The notes beneath the pieces were generated by a model. The model searched no databases and was not told the origin of the DNA. It saw only the letters and a list, made by a program, of their open reading frames with translations. DNA of 64,000 bases, taken from contig CAWHCT010000008.1 in assembly GCA_963827785.1 (NCBI GenBank), positions 124,001-188,000 of the forward strand, in the 5' to 3' direction. Below, one piece after another: positions 17,630 through 26,796 of the stretch (within the stretch, counting starts at the first letter, position 1; each line of letters begins with the position of its first letter). The stretch comes from Site-B1 sp963827785 (lineage in GTDB: Bacteria > Bacteroidota > Bacteroidia > Flavobacteriales > Flavobacteriaceae). A program made the position numbers and the translations under genes.

Positions 17630-18427
17630 ATGAAAAAACAAATTACCAGTATAAACAATCCCTTAATTAAGAAACTTATTCTATTAAAAGAAAAAAGCAG
17701 AGAGAGAAAAAAAACAGGATTATTCTTAATTGAAGGAAAACGTGAATTATCTTTAGCTATTAGGGGTAATTACACGATTGAAACACTCCTTTTTTATCCT
17801 GACTTGTTTTCTGAAACCGAAGCAAATTCCTTAAGTAATTATGGTATTGATATTATAGAAATTTCTAAAGAGGTCTATGAAAAATTGGCCTATCGGGAAA
17901 CTACAGAAGGGGTTATAGCGATAGCAAGATCAAGATCTTTGAAATTGGATGATTTAAAGATCACTAATCAAAACCCATTGATCTTAGTTGCTGAAGCACC
18001 TGAAAAACCGGGAAATATTGGAGCTTTATTAAGAACTGCCGATGCCGCCAATGTTGATGCATTTATCATTGCTAATATAAAGACAGACATCTATAATCCT
18101 AATATCATTCGTTCAAGCGTTGGTTGTGTATTTACCAACCAAATTGCATCTGGAAGTACATCAGAAATTATTGAATATTTAAAAGACAAAAACATTAAAA
18201 TCTATTGTGCAGCATTAAAGGCAAGCATAGATTACCACACACAGGATTATACCCAACCTACTGCTATTGTTGTTGGTACCGAAGATACAGGACTTAGTTC
18301 AGAATGGCTAAAGAACTCTGCTCAAAACATAATTATTCCAATGCAGGGACAAATAGACTCATTGAATGTTTCGGTTAGTGCAGGAATCCTTATTTTTGAA
18401 GCCAAACGACAAAGAGACTTTAAATAA
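17630..18427 (+). CDS. SpoU/TrmH-family RNA 2'-O-methyltransferase
   Basis: A 265-residue SPOUT methyltransferase that uses S-adenosylmethionine to methylate ribose in rRNA or tRNA. The N-terminal substrate-binding domain begins ITSINNPLIKKLILLKEKS and includes FLIEGKREL. The SPOUT knot motifs follow: KPGNIGALLRTADAANVDAF (motif 1), VVGTEDTGLSSEW (motif 2) and IPMQGQIDSLNVSVSAGIL (motif 3). Its exact target nucleotide cannot be read from sequence. It is coupled to DUF3810 upstream and followed by an M48 protease 4 bp downstream. Confidence 0.93.
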   Translation: MKKQITSINNPLIKKLILLKEKSRERKKTGLFLIEGKRELSLAIRGNYTIETLLFYPDLFSETEANSLSNYGIDIIEISKEVYEKLAYRETTEGVIAIARSRSLKLDDLKITNQNPLILVAEAPEKPGNIGALLRTADAANVDAFIIANIKTDIYNPNIIRSSVGCVFTNQIASGSTSEIIEYLKDKNIKIYCAALKASIDYHTQDYTQPTAIVVGTEDTGLSSEWLKNSAQNIIIPMQGQIDSLNVSVSAGILIFEAKRQRDFK

Positions 18428-18431
18428 AGCC

Positions 18432-19664
18432 ATGACTTCAACAACCCTATTTTATATAATTATTGGAATACTAATAATTAAATTTATTGTAGATAAAATA
18501 ATTGATCATTTGAATGCAAAACATTTTAATGATGACCTGCCAGATGAAATTGCAGATGTTTACGATACGGAGCAATATAAAAAATCACAGATCTATAAGG
18601 CAACAAATTATCGATTCGGAATTCTTACGTCTTCATTCTCATTGATAATTACGCTGCTTTTTTTTGTGCTTGACGGTTTTGAATTTGTGGATAACATAGC
18701 AAGAAGCTACAGCAGCAACCCAATAGTCATAGCCTTGATTTTCTTCGGAATTATAATGATTGGTAGCGATATAATTTCAACGCCTTTTTCATATTATAAA
18801 ACTTTTGTGATCGAAGAAAAGTTTGGCTTTAACAAAACCACAGTAAAAACATTCATTTTTGACAAAATTAAAGGTTGGTTGATGATGGCTATATTAGGAG
18901 GTGGAATTTTAGCATTGATAATATGGTTCTATCAATGGACAGGTAAACAATTTTGGCTGTATGCCTGGGGCTTAGTAACCATATTTACTATATTTTTGAA
19001 CATGTTCTATGCAAAATTGATCGTGCCTTTGTTTAACAAACAAACACCATTGGAAGAAGGTGATTTGCGAAATAAAATTTCAGAATATGCAAAATCCGTT
19101 GGATTTAATCTTAATAAAATTTTTGTGATTGATGGATCAAAACGCAGTACGAAGGCTAACGCCTATTTTTCGGGATTTGGAAGGGAAAAACGTGTAACTC
19201 TTTATGACACTTTAATAAATGATCTTAACGAAGATGAGATAGTCTCAGTGCTGGCTCATGAGGTTGGCCATTATAAAAAGAAGCATATAATTTTTAATTT
19301 AATTTCTTCAATTTTGCTGACTGGTCTGACTCTGTTTATCCTTTCAATATTTATTTCAAAACCTGTTTTGTCTGAAGCTTTGGGGGTGACTATTCCAAGT
19401 TTTCATATTGGTTTGATCGCCTTCGGATTGCTGTATAGTCCAATAAGCGAATTTACCGGATTGATCATGAATTATTTTTCACGCAAATTTGAATATCAGG
19501 CTGATCATTATGCTAAGGAAACATATAAGTCGGATCCATTGATTAGCGGTTTAAAAAAGCTTTCCAAAAATAGTTTAAGTAATTTAACACCTCATAAAGC
19601 TTACGTTTTTATGCATTATTCACATCCAACCTTATTAGAGCGAATAAAAAGTCTTAAAAACTAA
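18432..19664 (+). CDS. M48 family metallopeptidase (CAAX protease Ste24-like)
   Basis: A 410-residue integral membrane zinc protease of the Ste24 type. The N-terminal part carries several membrane helices (start about 5-22, then about 65-85, 100-120, 150-200). The active site reads LAHEVGHYKKKH with HExxH at about residues 276-280, and the third ligand Glu is in RKFEYQADHYA. Two hydrophobic segments lie between them, as in Ste24. Bacterial members act in membrane protein quality control; prenyl processing is not implied. The start is the ATG at 18432; a longer frame reaching back into the methyltransferase gene is an artefact. Confidence 0.93.
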   Translation: MTSTTLFYIIIGILIIKFIVDKIIDHLNAKHFNDDLPDEIADVYDTEQYKKSQIYKATNYRFGILTSSFSLIITLLFFVLDGFEFVDNIARSYSSNPIVIALIFFGIIMIGSDIISTPFSYYKTFVIEEKFGFNKTTVKTFIFDKIKGWLMMAILGGGILALIIWFYQWTGKQFWLYAWGLVTIFTIFLNMFYAKLIVPLFNKQTPLEEGDLRNKISEYAKSVGFNLNKIFVIDGSKRSTKANAYFSGFGREKRVTLYDTLINDLNEDEIVSVLAHEVGHYKKKHIIFNLISSILLTGLTLFILSIFISKPVLSEALGVTIPSFHIGLIAFGLLYSPISEFTGLIMNYFSRKFEYQADHYAKETYKSDPLISGLKKLSKNSLSNLTPHKAYVFMHYSHPTLLERIKSLKN

Positions 19665-19700
19665 ATTAATATTGCAAAAGTTGATTATATTAAAACCGCA

Positions 19701-20753
19701 ATGAGTGCCTTAAAGAACATTAATAAATATAGAAGAAAAATTATGCAAAAGATTACCAGTTCAATTGGTAATTCAAGCTCTGTCAAGATCTATAGCATAA
19801 AGGATCTTCCTGATATTAAAAGAATATTAATTTGTAGACCAAATCATAGATTAGGGAATCTTTTATTAATTACTCCCATTGTTAAGGAAATAAGAACAAC
19901 ATATCCAGATTGTAAAATTGACTTGTTTGTAAAAGGAGGGTTAGCCCCTTTAATTTTTAAAAATTATAAGAATATTGATACGTTTATAGAGCTACCAAAA
20001 AAACCTTTCAAAAATCTATTTAAATATATAAAAACATGGTTTTTGATAAGAAAAAAAAGATATGATCTGGCAATAAATGTTACAAGCAAATCATCTTCTG
20101 GCAGACTCGCTACTAAATTTTGTAATTCAACTTTTAAGTTCTTTGGAGATAGTGATGAAGATCAAAATTCAATTGAATATAATTCAAATCACATGGCCAA
20201 AAAACCAGTATATAATTTTCGAAAGTCAATGAAGACTCTTGGATATTCTTACCAAGAAAAAAATATTCCCGGTTTGGATTTAAAACTTGATACAATAGAA
20301 ATTGAAGCAGGACGTAAAGCTTTAAATAAGTTAGTATCAGAAAAGAAAGAAACAATTTCAATATTTACTTATGCTACCGGAAATAAATGTTATTCAAAAT
20401 TGTGGTGGTCTACTTTTTATGAAAATTTAGAAACTAAATACAAAAACTATAATATAGTTGAAGTTTTACCGGTTGAAAATGTTTCTCAAATTGAGTTTAA
20501 AGCACCTTCCTTCTACAGCACAAATGTTCGTGAAATTGCTGCGTTTATAGCAAATACATCAGTTTTCATTGGTGCAGATAGTGGAATTACTCATTTAGCC
20601 AGTTCATCTTTTACACCAACAATTGGTCTATTTTCTGTAACAGATGAAAAAAAATACCACCCTTATGGTAACGGAAGCATCTCATTTAATACAAACAAAA
20701 AATCTAATTTAGATTGCTTTTTTGAACTGGATAAAATCCTGGCAACGACTTAA
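19701..20753 (+). CDS. Glycosyltransferase family 9 (heptosyltransferase-like)
   Basis: A 350-residue GT-B protein resembling GT9 heptosyltransferases of LPS core synthesis. The N-terminal motif is ILICRPNHRLGNLLLITPIV, the segment YDLAINVTSKSSSGRL follows, and the C-terminal nucleotide-sugar domain has the hallmark FIGADSGITHLASS (GT9 D-S-G-x-x-H). The C-terminal region is short and the final positions vary. It would act at the cytosolic face of the inner membrane on lipid A-core or another glycolipid. It is not in a visible polysaccharide cluster and is notably rich in Lys, Asn and Ile, which may hint at a different history, though that is weak. Confidence 0.82.
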   Translation: MSALKNINKYRRKIMQKITSSIGNSSSVKIYSIKDLPDIKRILICRPNHRLGNLLLITPIVKEIRTTYPDCKIDLFVKGGLAPLIFKNYKNIDTFIELPKKPFKNLFKYIKTWFLIRKKRYDLAINVTSKSSSGRLATKFCNSTFKFFGDSDEDQNSIEYNSNHMAKKPVYNFRKSMKTLGYSYQEKNIPGLDLKLDTIEIEAGRKALNKLVSEKKETISIFTYATGNKCYSKLWWSTFYENLETKYKNYNIVEVLPVENVSQIEFKAPSFYSTNVREIAAFIANTSVFIGADSGITHLASSSFTPTIGLFSVTDEKKYHPYGNGSISFNTNKKSNLDCFFELDKILATT

Positions 20754-20817
20754 TCTATTTATTCTTTTAATCTTAAATAATTGTCCATCCTCCCTATTAT
20801 TAAATATTCAAATGCCT

Positions 20818-20849
20818 ATTGTAAGTTAATTATCTTATTGTTACTTTTA
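20818..20849 (+). promoter_or_regulatory. Candidate promoter of rel
   Basis: ATTG (20818-20821), 20 bp spacer, then TACTTTTA (20842-20849), one mismatch from TAnnTTTG. The same spacing occurs at the sucC promoter. The box ends 5 bp before the ATG, so the transcript would be leaderless or nearly so. Confidence 0.4.
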
Positions 20850-20854
20850 GTCTT

Positions 20855-23071
20855 ATGACAGAGATTGAGATAGAAAACGAAAATGCTGCAATTGCCAAAG
20901 CCTATAAACAACTTTTAAAGGTAAGCTACAGAATCTTATCAGAAGAAGATAAAAAGCTTATACGCTCTGCTTTTGAGGTTTCACTTGATGCACATAAAGG
21001 TCAAAGGAGAAAATCGGGAGAAGCCTATATTTTTCATCCACTTGCCGTTGCTACAATTGTTGCAGAACAAATTGGGCTAGATGCCACCTCAATAGCCGCA
21101 GCATTGCTTCATGATGTTGTAGAAGATTCCAAGGATTATGCTATTGCCGATATCGAGCAGATGTTTGGTGAATCCGTGGCCAGAATAGTTGATGGTCTTA
21201 CCAAGATTTCATCTTTAAAGAAAGAAATGGATATTTCTCAACAAGCTGAGAATTTCCGGAAAATGCTTCTTACTCTAAATGATGATGTTAGAGTGATAAT
21301 CATAAAAATTGCTGACCGCTTGCATAATATGCAGACTATGGATGCAATGCGACCCGACAAACAAGTCAAAATAGCCAGTGAAACATTATATATTTATGCA
21401 CCTTTAGCCCATAGAATTGGACTTTATAACATAAAAACCGAATTAGAAGATCTTGGTTTAAAATACACTGAACCTGAAGTATATCATGATATTTTAAATA
21501 AGATTAAGGAAAGTAAGGAAGAACAAGATGCCTACATCAAAGATTTTACAAAAGTTATAGCCGATTCATTAAACGCAGAAAACTTAAATTACGAGATTAA
21601 AGGGCGTCCAAAATCCATTTTTTCGATCAAGAAAAAAATGGTCAAACAAGGCGTGTCATTTGATGAAGTTTATGACAAATTTGCCATAAGGATAATATAT
21701 AAATCTGATGCAGCAAATGAAAAATTCCTGGCCTGGAAAATATATTCCATTGTTACGGATCATTTCAGACCAAATCCAATAAGATTAAGAGACTGGATAT
21801 CTTCTCCAAAATCCACAGGTTATGAAGCTTTACATATAACAGTTATGGGACCTAAAGGCAGATGGGTAGAAGTTCAGATTAGGAGTGAACGCATGAATGA
21901 GATCGCCGAAAAAGGTTATGCAGCACACTATAAGTACAAGGAAGGAAAACAAACTGAAGAAGACGGATTGGAAGGCTGGATAAACAGACTCCAAGAGGCA
22001 TTGGAAAATCCGGAAACCAATGCAGTTGACTTTGTAGAACAATTTAAACTTAATCTGTACTCAAAAGAGATATTTGTCTTTACACCTAAAGGTGAACTAA
22101 AATCTCTTCCAAAAGGTGCAACACCATTGGACTTTGCTTATAGTATTCATACGGAAGTTGGTATGAGAACCAGAGGTGCCAAGGTCAATGGAAAACTTGT
22201 CCCTTTAAGTCATGAATTGAATAGTGGTGATCAGGTTGATATCTTGACTTCAGATAAAGCCAAACCAAATACAAACTGGTTGGATTATGCCACAACAGCA
22301 AGAGCAAGAAGTAAAATTAAATCTGCTCTTAAAGAAGATACCAAAAAAGTTGGTGAAGAAGGTAAGGAAATACTGCGAAGAAAATTAAAACAGCTAAAAA
22401 TAGATCTCAACGAAAAATCTATTAATGAAATGGTGAATTATTTTAAGCTTAAAACCAGTTTAGATCTATTTTACCGAGTTGGAGTTGGAAGTATTGATAA
22501 TAAAATGCTCAAAAGTTATGCAGCTCAAAGAAGCAATGCACTTATGAGCTTTATCAAAAATAAAATTAGCAGAAAACAAAATCTTTCAAAAGAGGATCTT
22601 CATAAAGATGAATTGACTTCTAACTATGATATGTTAGTTTTCGGTAAAGATGAGCAGAAACTGGATTATAAAATTGCAAATTGTTGCAATCCTATCCCAG
22701 GAGATTCGGTTTTTGGCTTTACAACTATAAATGATGGCATTAAAGTTCATAAAAAAAATTGTCCAAACGCATTGAGTTTGCAATCCAATTATGCCTACAG
22801 AATCATGCCTGCTAAATGGATTGACTCTACACAACAAGAATATATAGCAGAATTACGCCTAACAGGAATAGATAATTTAGGTCTTATAAATGATATTACC
22901 AAGGTTATATCTTCCAACATGCATGTGAATATGAAGAGTATTAGTTTTGATACCAATGGCGGTCTCTTTAATGGTAAAATTAAGGTTGTTGTTAAAAACA
23001 ATACTGTTGTTGATAAACTAATGCAAAATCTTAAAAAAATTAATGGTATCGAGAAAGTTACTAGAGTTTAA
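20855..23071 (+). CDS. rel: Bifunctional (p)ppGpp synthetase/hydrolase
   Basis: Long RelA/SpoT homologue of 738 residues that makes and degrades the stringent alarmone. The HD hydrolase domain is intact: IFHPLAVATIVA (His about 61), AALLHDVVEDS (His 86, Asp 87) and IKIADRLHNMQTM. The synthetase domain has YDKFAIRIIY and GYEALHITVMGPKGRWVEV, followed by EIAEKGYAAHYKYKEG. Then come TGS (IFVFTPKGELKSLPKGATPL), helical, a zinc-finger-like CCNPIPGD/HKKNCPNA region, and a C-terminal ACT domain ending INGIEKVTRV. Both activities are therefore expected. It is followed by fur after 22 bp and purA, probably as one operon. Confidence 0.96.
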   Translation: MTEIEIENENAAIAKAYKQLLKVSYRILSEEDKKLIRSAFEVSLDAHKGQRRKSGEAYIFHPLAVATIVAEQIGLDATSIAAALLHDVVEDSKDYAIADIEQMFGESVARIVDGLTKISSLKKEMDISQQAENFRKMLLTLNDDVRVIIIKIADRLHNMQTMDAMRPDKQVKIASETLYIYAPLAHRIGLYNIKTELEDLGLKYTEPEVYHDILNKIKESKEEQDAYIKDFTKVIADSLNAENLNYEIKGRPKSIFSIKKKMVKQGVSFDEVYDKFAIRIIYKSDAANEKFLAWKIYSIVTDHFRPNPIRLRDWISSPKSTGYEALHITVMGPKGRWVEVQIRSERMNEIAEKGYAAHYKYKEGKQTEEDGLEGWINRLQEALENPETNAVDFVEQFKLNLYSKEIFVFTPKGELKSLPKGATPLDFAYSIHTEVGMRTRGAKVNGKLVPLSHELNSGDQVDILTSDKAKPNTNWLDYATTARARSKIKSALKEDTKKVGEEGKEILRRKLKQLKIDLNEKSINEMVNYFKLKTSLDLFYRVGVGSIDNKMLKSYAAQRSNALMSFIKNKISRKQNLSKEDLHKDELTSNYDMLVFGKDEQKLDYKIANCCNPIPGDSVFGFTTINDGIKVHKKNCPNALSLQSNYAYRIMPAKWIDSTQQEYIAELRLTGIDNLGLINDITKVISSNMHVNMKSISFDTNGGLFNGKIKVVVKNNTVVDKLMQNLKKINGIEKVTRV

Positions 23072-23093
23072 TACCATAAATTTGTTATAGATT

Positions 23094-23543
23094 ATGAGTG
23101 TAAAAACAGATAGTAGAAATCAGGATATTGTAAAGGATGTTTTTACAAAGTTTTTGGAAGAAAACGGACATAGAAAAACACCGGAACGTTATGCTATTCT
23201 TCAGGAAATATATGATAATGATGACCATTTCGATATTGAATCCTTGTACATAAGCATGAAGAATAAAAAATATCGTGTAAGCAGGGCTACATTATACAAC
23301 ACTATTGAATTGTTACTTGAATGTGGATTGGTTAGAAAGCACCAATTTGGTCAAAACCAAGCCCAATACGAAAAATCATATTTCGACAAACAGCATGACC
23401 ATGTCATATTGACAGATTCAGGGGAAGTTATAGAATTTTGCGACCCAAGAATTGAGTCTATTAAAAATACTCTGGAAGAAGTTTTCAACATTGAGATCAA
23501 GACACACTCACTCTACTTTTACGGAAACAAAAAAACTAATTAA
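23094..23543 (+). CDS. fur: Fur family transcriptional regulator
   Basis: A 149-residue metal-responsive repressor. The winged helix shows RKTPERYAILQEIY and the recognition helix RVSRATLYNTIELLLECGLV. The dimerisation/metal domain has YFDKQHDHVILTDSGEVIEFCDP. At the place where most Fur proteins have a CxxC structural zinc motif (HHDHLICLDCG-like) this one has ILTDSG, so that site is missing and only one Cys of the usual set remains. It may therefore be a structurally simplified Fur. It lies between rel and purA on the same strand. Confidence 0.9.
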   Translation: MSVKTDSRNQDIVKDVFTKFLEENGHRKTPERYAILQEIYDNDDHFDIESLYISMKNKKYRVSRATLYNTIELLLECGLVRKHQFGQNQAQYEKSYFDKQHDHVILTDSGEVIEFCDPRIESIKNTLEEVFNIEIKTHSLYFYGNKKTN

Positions 23544-23557
23544 CTTATTTATTAGCA

Positions 23558-24830
23558 ATGGCAGTAGATTTACTACTAGGATTACAATGGGGAGATGAAG
23601 GCAAAGGAAAAATTGTCGATGTATTGACCTCAAATTACGATATTATTGCACGATTTCAAGGCGGGCCAAATGCAGGTCATACTCTGGTATTTAATGGCCA
23701 AAAACACGTGCTTCACACTATTCCTTCTGGCATATTTCACAAGAAAGCTCAGAATATTGTTGGAAACGGTGTAGTCATTGATCCTGTGATTTTTAAAAAA
23801 GAATTAGAAAAACTGGAGGAAAATGGCATTGACTACAAACCAAAACTATTCATTTCCAGAAAAGCACATTTAATATTACCAACTCACCGGTTACTGGATG
23901 CCGCTAGTGAAGCATCAAAAGGAAAGGCTAAAATTGGTTCAACACTTAAAAGGTATAGGACCAACATACATGGATAAAACAGGTCGAAACGGAATAAGAA
24001 TTGGTGATATAGAATTGAGTCATTGGAAAGATAAATATCGTGCCTTAGCCAATAAACATGAATCTATGATCAGTTTTTATAATGTGGACGTACAATATGA
24101 TCTGGCCGAACTCGAAGAAGAGTTCTTTGAAGCCGTTGACTTATTAAAAACTCTGACTTTCATTGATTCAGAAGAATTCATTCACCAGGCTTTAAAATCA
24201 GGGAAAACAATTCTTGCCGAAGGTGCTCAAGGCTCCTTGTTAGACATTGACTTCGGAACCTATCCATATGTGACATCAAGCAATACCACAGCAGCTGGAG
24301 CTTGTACAGGTTTAGGAGTAGCTCCAACTAAAATTGGTGATGTGTTCGGTATATTTAAAGCATATACCACTCGTGTGGGCTCAGGACCATTCCCAACGGA
24401 ATTATTTGATGAGGATGGAGCAACAATAAGCCGTGTGGGCAATGAATTTGGTGCTACAACAGGAAGACCAAGACGTTGTGGTTGGCTGGATCTTGTGGCA
24501 CTACGATATGCATGTCAGGTAAATGGAGTTACACAATTGATGATGATGAAAGGTGATGTACTATCAGGATTTAAAAAAATTAAGGTCTGTACATCTTATA
24601 AATTTAAAGGAAAGGAAATTTCACATTTACCTTATAATATTGAACCTGAAAATGTAAAACCTATTTATACAGAATTTGACGGATGGAAAGCCGATCTTAC
24701 TAAAATGACAAATTCTTCTGAGTTACCGGAGGCACTTAAAAAATATATCAAATTTATTGAAGGTGAACTTGACATACCTATAAAAATAGTATCGGTTGGA
24801 CCTGATAGAAAGCAAACTATTTTTACATAA
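23558..24830 (+). pseudogene. purA: Adenylosuccinate synthetase, one frameshift in an A run
   Basis: GTP-dependent first step from IMP to AMP in the cytosol. The N-terminus has the phosphate loop QWGDEGKGK (residues 10-18) and GGPNAGHT; it reads to AKIGSTLK, where the four-A run at 23948-23951 holds one base too many. Removing one A restores the expected TLKGIGPTYMDKTGRNGIR, and the rest is open: LAEGAQGSLLDIDFGTYP, TRVGSGPFPTEL, TTGRPRRCGWLDLVALRYA, ending SVGPDRKQTIF. Total length would be about 424 residues, as expected. Since purA is needed for adenine nucleotides, a sequence error is much more likely than loss. A terminator follows. Confidence 0.93.
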
Positions 24831-24850
24831 AACTTTCAAAAAAACTACAT

Positions 24851-24890
24851 AAACCCCTGTTAAATTTTTATTTTGACAGGGGTTATTTTT
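24851..24890 (+). terminator. Terminator after purA
   Basis: Arms AACCCCTGT (24852-24860) and ACAGGGGTT (24876-24884) form a nine-pair stem with a 15-nt loop, followed by ATTTTT. It closes the rel-fur-purA transcription unit. Confidence 0.88.
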
Positions 24891-24967
24891 GAAAAGTATT
24901 TAAACATTCAATCTATTCATAAAAATATCTTAAGGGGTAATTAAACGATTATTTTATCGTTATTTTT

Positions 24968-26791
24968 GTGGACAAACTTAGAGATATTTTGAAATTAATT
25001 AAACCCATACTTTTAGTCCTGTTATTATTTATTAATTATAGCAATGCACAAACTCAGGACCGAAAAAGGATCCAAATCGAATATTCAGGTTTCCTTGACA
25101 AGGATAAGGACAATTACCCGGGAGCGACGATCTTGACCAGAGACGATTCACAACAAGTTCATATAGTTCATGAAGGTGTGAATATGTGGTGCGATAAAGC
25201 AATTCATTTTGGAGAGGAAGATTTCATAGAAGCCTATGGTAACGTCAAATTAATACAAGGTGATTCCATAAATATGAGCAGCAAATATGCTGAATACAGT
25301 GGTAAAAGTAAACTTGCATTTGCAAGTGGCGATGTCATCCTGAAAGAACCTAGTTCTACTTTAACCACAGATACTCTTTATTTTGACAGGGTTAAACAGC
25401 AGGCATATTACAGGAGCAAAGGAAAAGTAGTTCGCGACACGTCTGGTACTATAACCAGCCAAATTGGTAGATATTATATGGATACCAAAAAGTATCAATT
25501 TGTAAAAGATGTGGTTTTAGTGAATCCGGATTACACAATTAATACTAACAGGTTGGATTTTTATACTGAATCGGGACATGCTTTTTTATATGGACCTACA
25601 ACTATAGATAGTAAGGAAAGTAAAATTTATTGTGAAAAAGGATTTTACAATACTAAGAATGATACCGGATATTTTGTTAAAAGGTCAAGAATTGATTATG
25701 ATAACCGGATTTTTGAAGGTGACAGTATGTACTTTGACAGAAACAGAAGTTTTGCATCGGCAAGTAACAATATCAAAGTGACTGATACTGTAAATAACAG
25801 TATCATTAAGGGACATTATGCAGAAGTATTCAGAGAAAAAGATTCTGTATTTATCACAAAACGCGCATTAGCAATATCCGTTCAAGACAGAGATTCCTTA
25901 TACATCCATGGTGATACCTTGATGGTCACAGGTAAACCTGAAAAAAGAATAACTCGTGCTTTCAAAAACGTAAAAATGTACAAATCAGATATGAGTGGTA
26001 AAGCAGACTCCATACATATAGACCATGAATCAGGACTGACTAAACTCATCAATATATCTCAACTAACAGATGCTTTTGCAAAAAAGAAGCAACCAATTCT
26101 GTGGAACTTCACCAATCAAATGACAGGTGACACCATTCACATAAAATCAAATACTGAAACTGAAAAGTTAGATTCTCTAATTGTTTTTAATAATGCATTT
26201 TTGGTTAGCAGGGATACCTTGGATGCAGGATACAATCAGATTTCAGGACAGCGATTAATAGGATTGTTCAATGAAGAAAATAAATTGTATAATGTTGATA
26301 TTATTAAGAATTCAGAAGTCATATATTTTGCAAGAAATAGTGAAAATGAATTGATAGGAATCAATAAATCCAAATCCAGTGATATCAATATCAAAATAAC
26401 TGGCAAAACAATTGATGAGATCAGACTGCTAAAACAAATTGATGGAGACCTTTATCCGGAATCCAAATTTCCTGAAAATGCAAGATTATTAAGAGGATTC
26501 AATTGGAGAGAAGATGAACGACCAAAGAATGTAGAGGATTTATTCAAAGATGATCCAACGTTTGTCTTACCGGTTATTAAAGGCATTGAGGATCCTCTTG
26601 AAGAAGTAGATTTTTTTGATAATAAAATGATAGACCGCATTGAGAACTCTCAAAAGGAAGAGAATAAAAATGAAGGAAAAGAAAACAAAGCGGCTAGACA
26701 ATTGCCTCCAGATGTCCTAGAACGTATTAGGATAAATGATTCAATAAAGAAAAGCTCTCTATTGAAGAAACCATTTAGAAATCCAAAATAA
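24968..26791 (+). CDS. OstA-like protein, Bacteroidetes LptA-type lipopolysaccharide transport protein
   Basis: A 607-residue exported protein with repeated beta-strand units of the OstA/LptA type (such as IEAYGNVKLIQGDSINMSSK and LAFASGDVILKEPSSTLTTD), which build the beta-jellyroll that carries LPS across the periplasm. It has a signal peptide ending NYSNAQ. The C-terminal 80 residues are charged (EENKNEGKENKAARQLPPDV). The start is uncertain: GTG at 24968 overlaps a perfect TATTTTTG promoter-like box, so a TTG at 24989 giving MKLIKPILLVLLLF is also credible. Six bases separate it from the aminotransferase gene. Confidence 0.85.
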   Translation: MDKLRDILKLIKPILLVLLLFINYSNAQTQDRKRIQIEYSGFLDKDKDNYPGATILTRDDSQQVHIVHEGVNMWCDKAIHFGEEDFIEAYGNVKLIQGDSINMSSKYAEYSGKSKLAFASGDVILKEPSSTLTTDTLYFDRVKQQAYYRSKGKVVRDTSGTITSQIGRYYMDTKKYQFVKDVVLVNPDYTINTNRLDFYTESGHAFLYGPTTIDSKESKIYCEKGFYNTKNDTGYFVKRSRIDYDNRIFEGDSMYFDRNRSFASASNNIKVTDTVNNSIIKGHYAEVFREKDSVFITKRALAISVQDRDSLYIHGDTLMVTGKPEKRITRAFKNVKMYKSDMSGKADSIHIDHESGLTKLINISQLTDAFAKKKQPILWNFTNQMTGDTIHIKSNTETEKLDSLIVFNNAFLVSRDTLDAGYNQISGQRLIGLFNEENKLYNVDIIKNSEVIYFARNSENELIGINKSKSSDINIKITGKTIDEIRLLKQIDGDLYPESKFPENARLLRGFNWREDERPKNVEDLFKDDPTFVLPVIKGIEDPLEEVDFFDNKMIDRIENSQKEENKNEGKENKAARQLPPDVLERIRINDSIKKSSLLKKPFRNPK

Positions 26792-26796
26792 TTTTC

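Noticed and set aside
18366..18431. Earlier start for the M48 protease
   Set aside because: It overlaps the methyltransferase gene by 62 bp and adds residues without hydrophobic or family character; the ATG at 18432 gives a normal membrane start.
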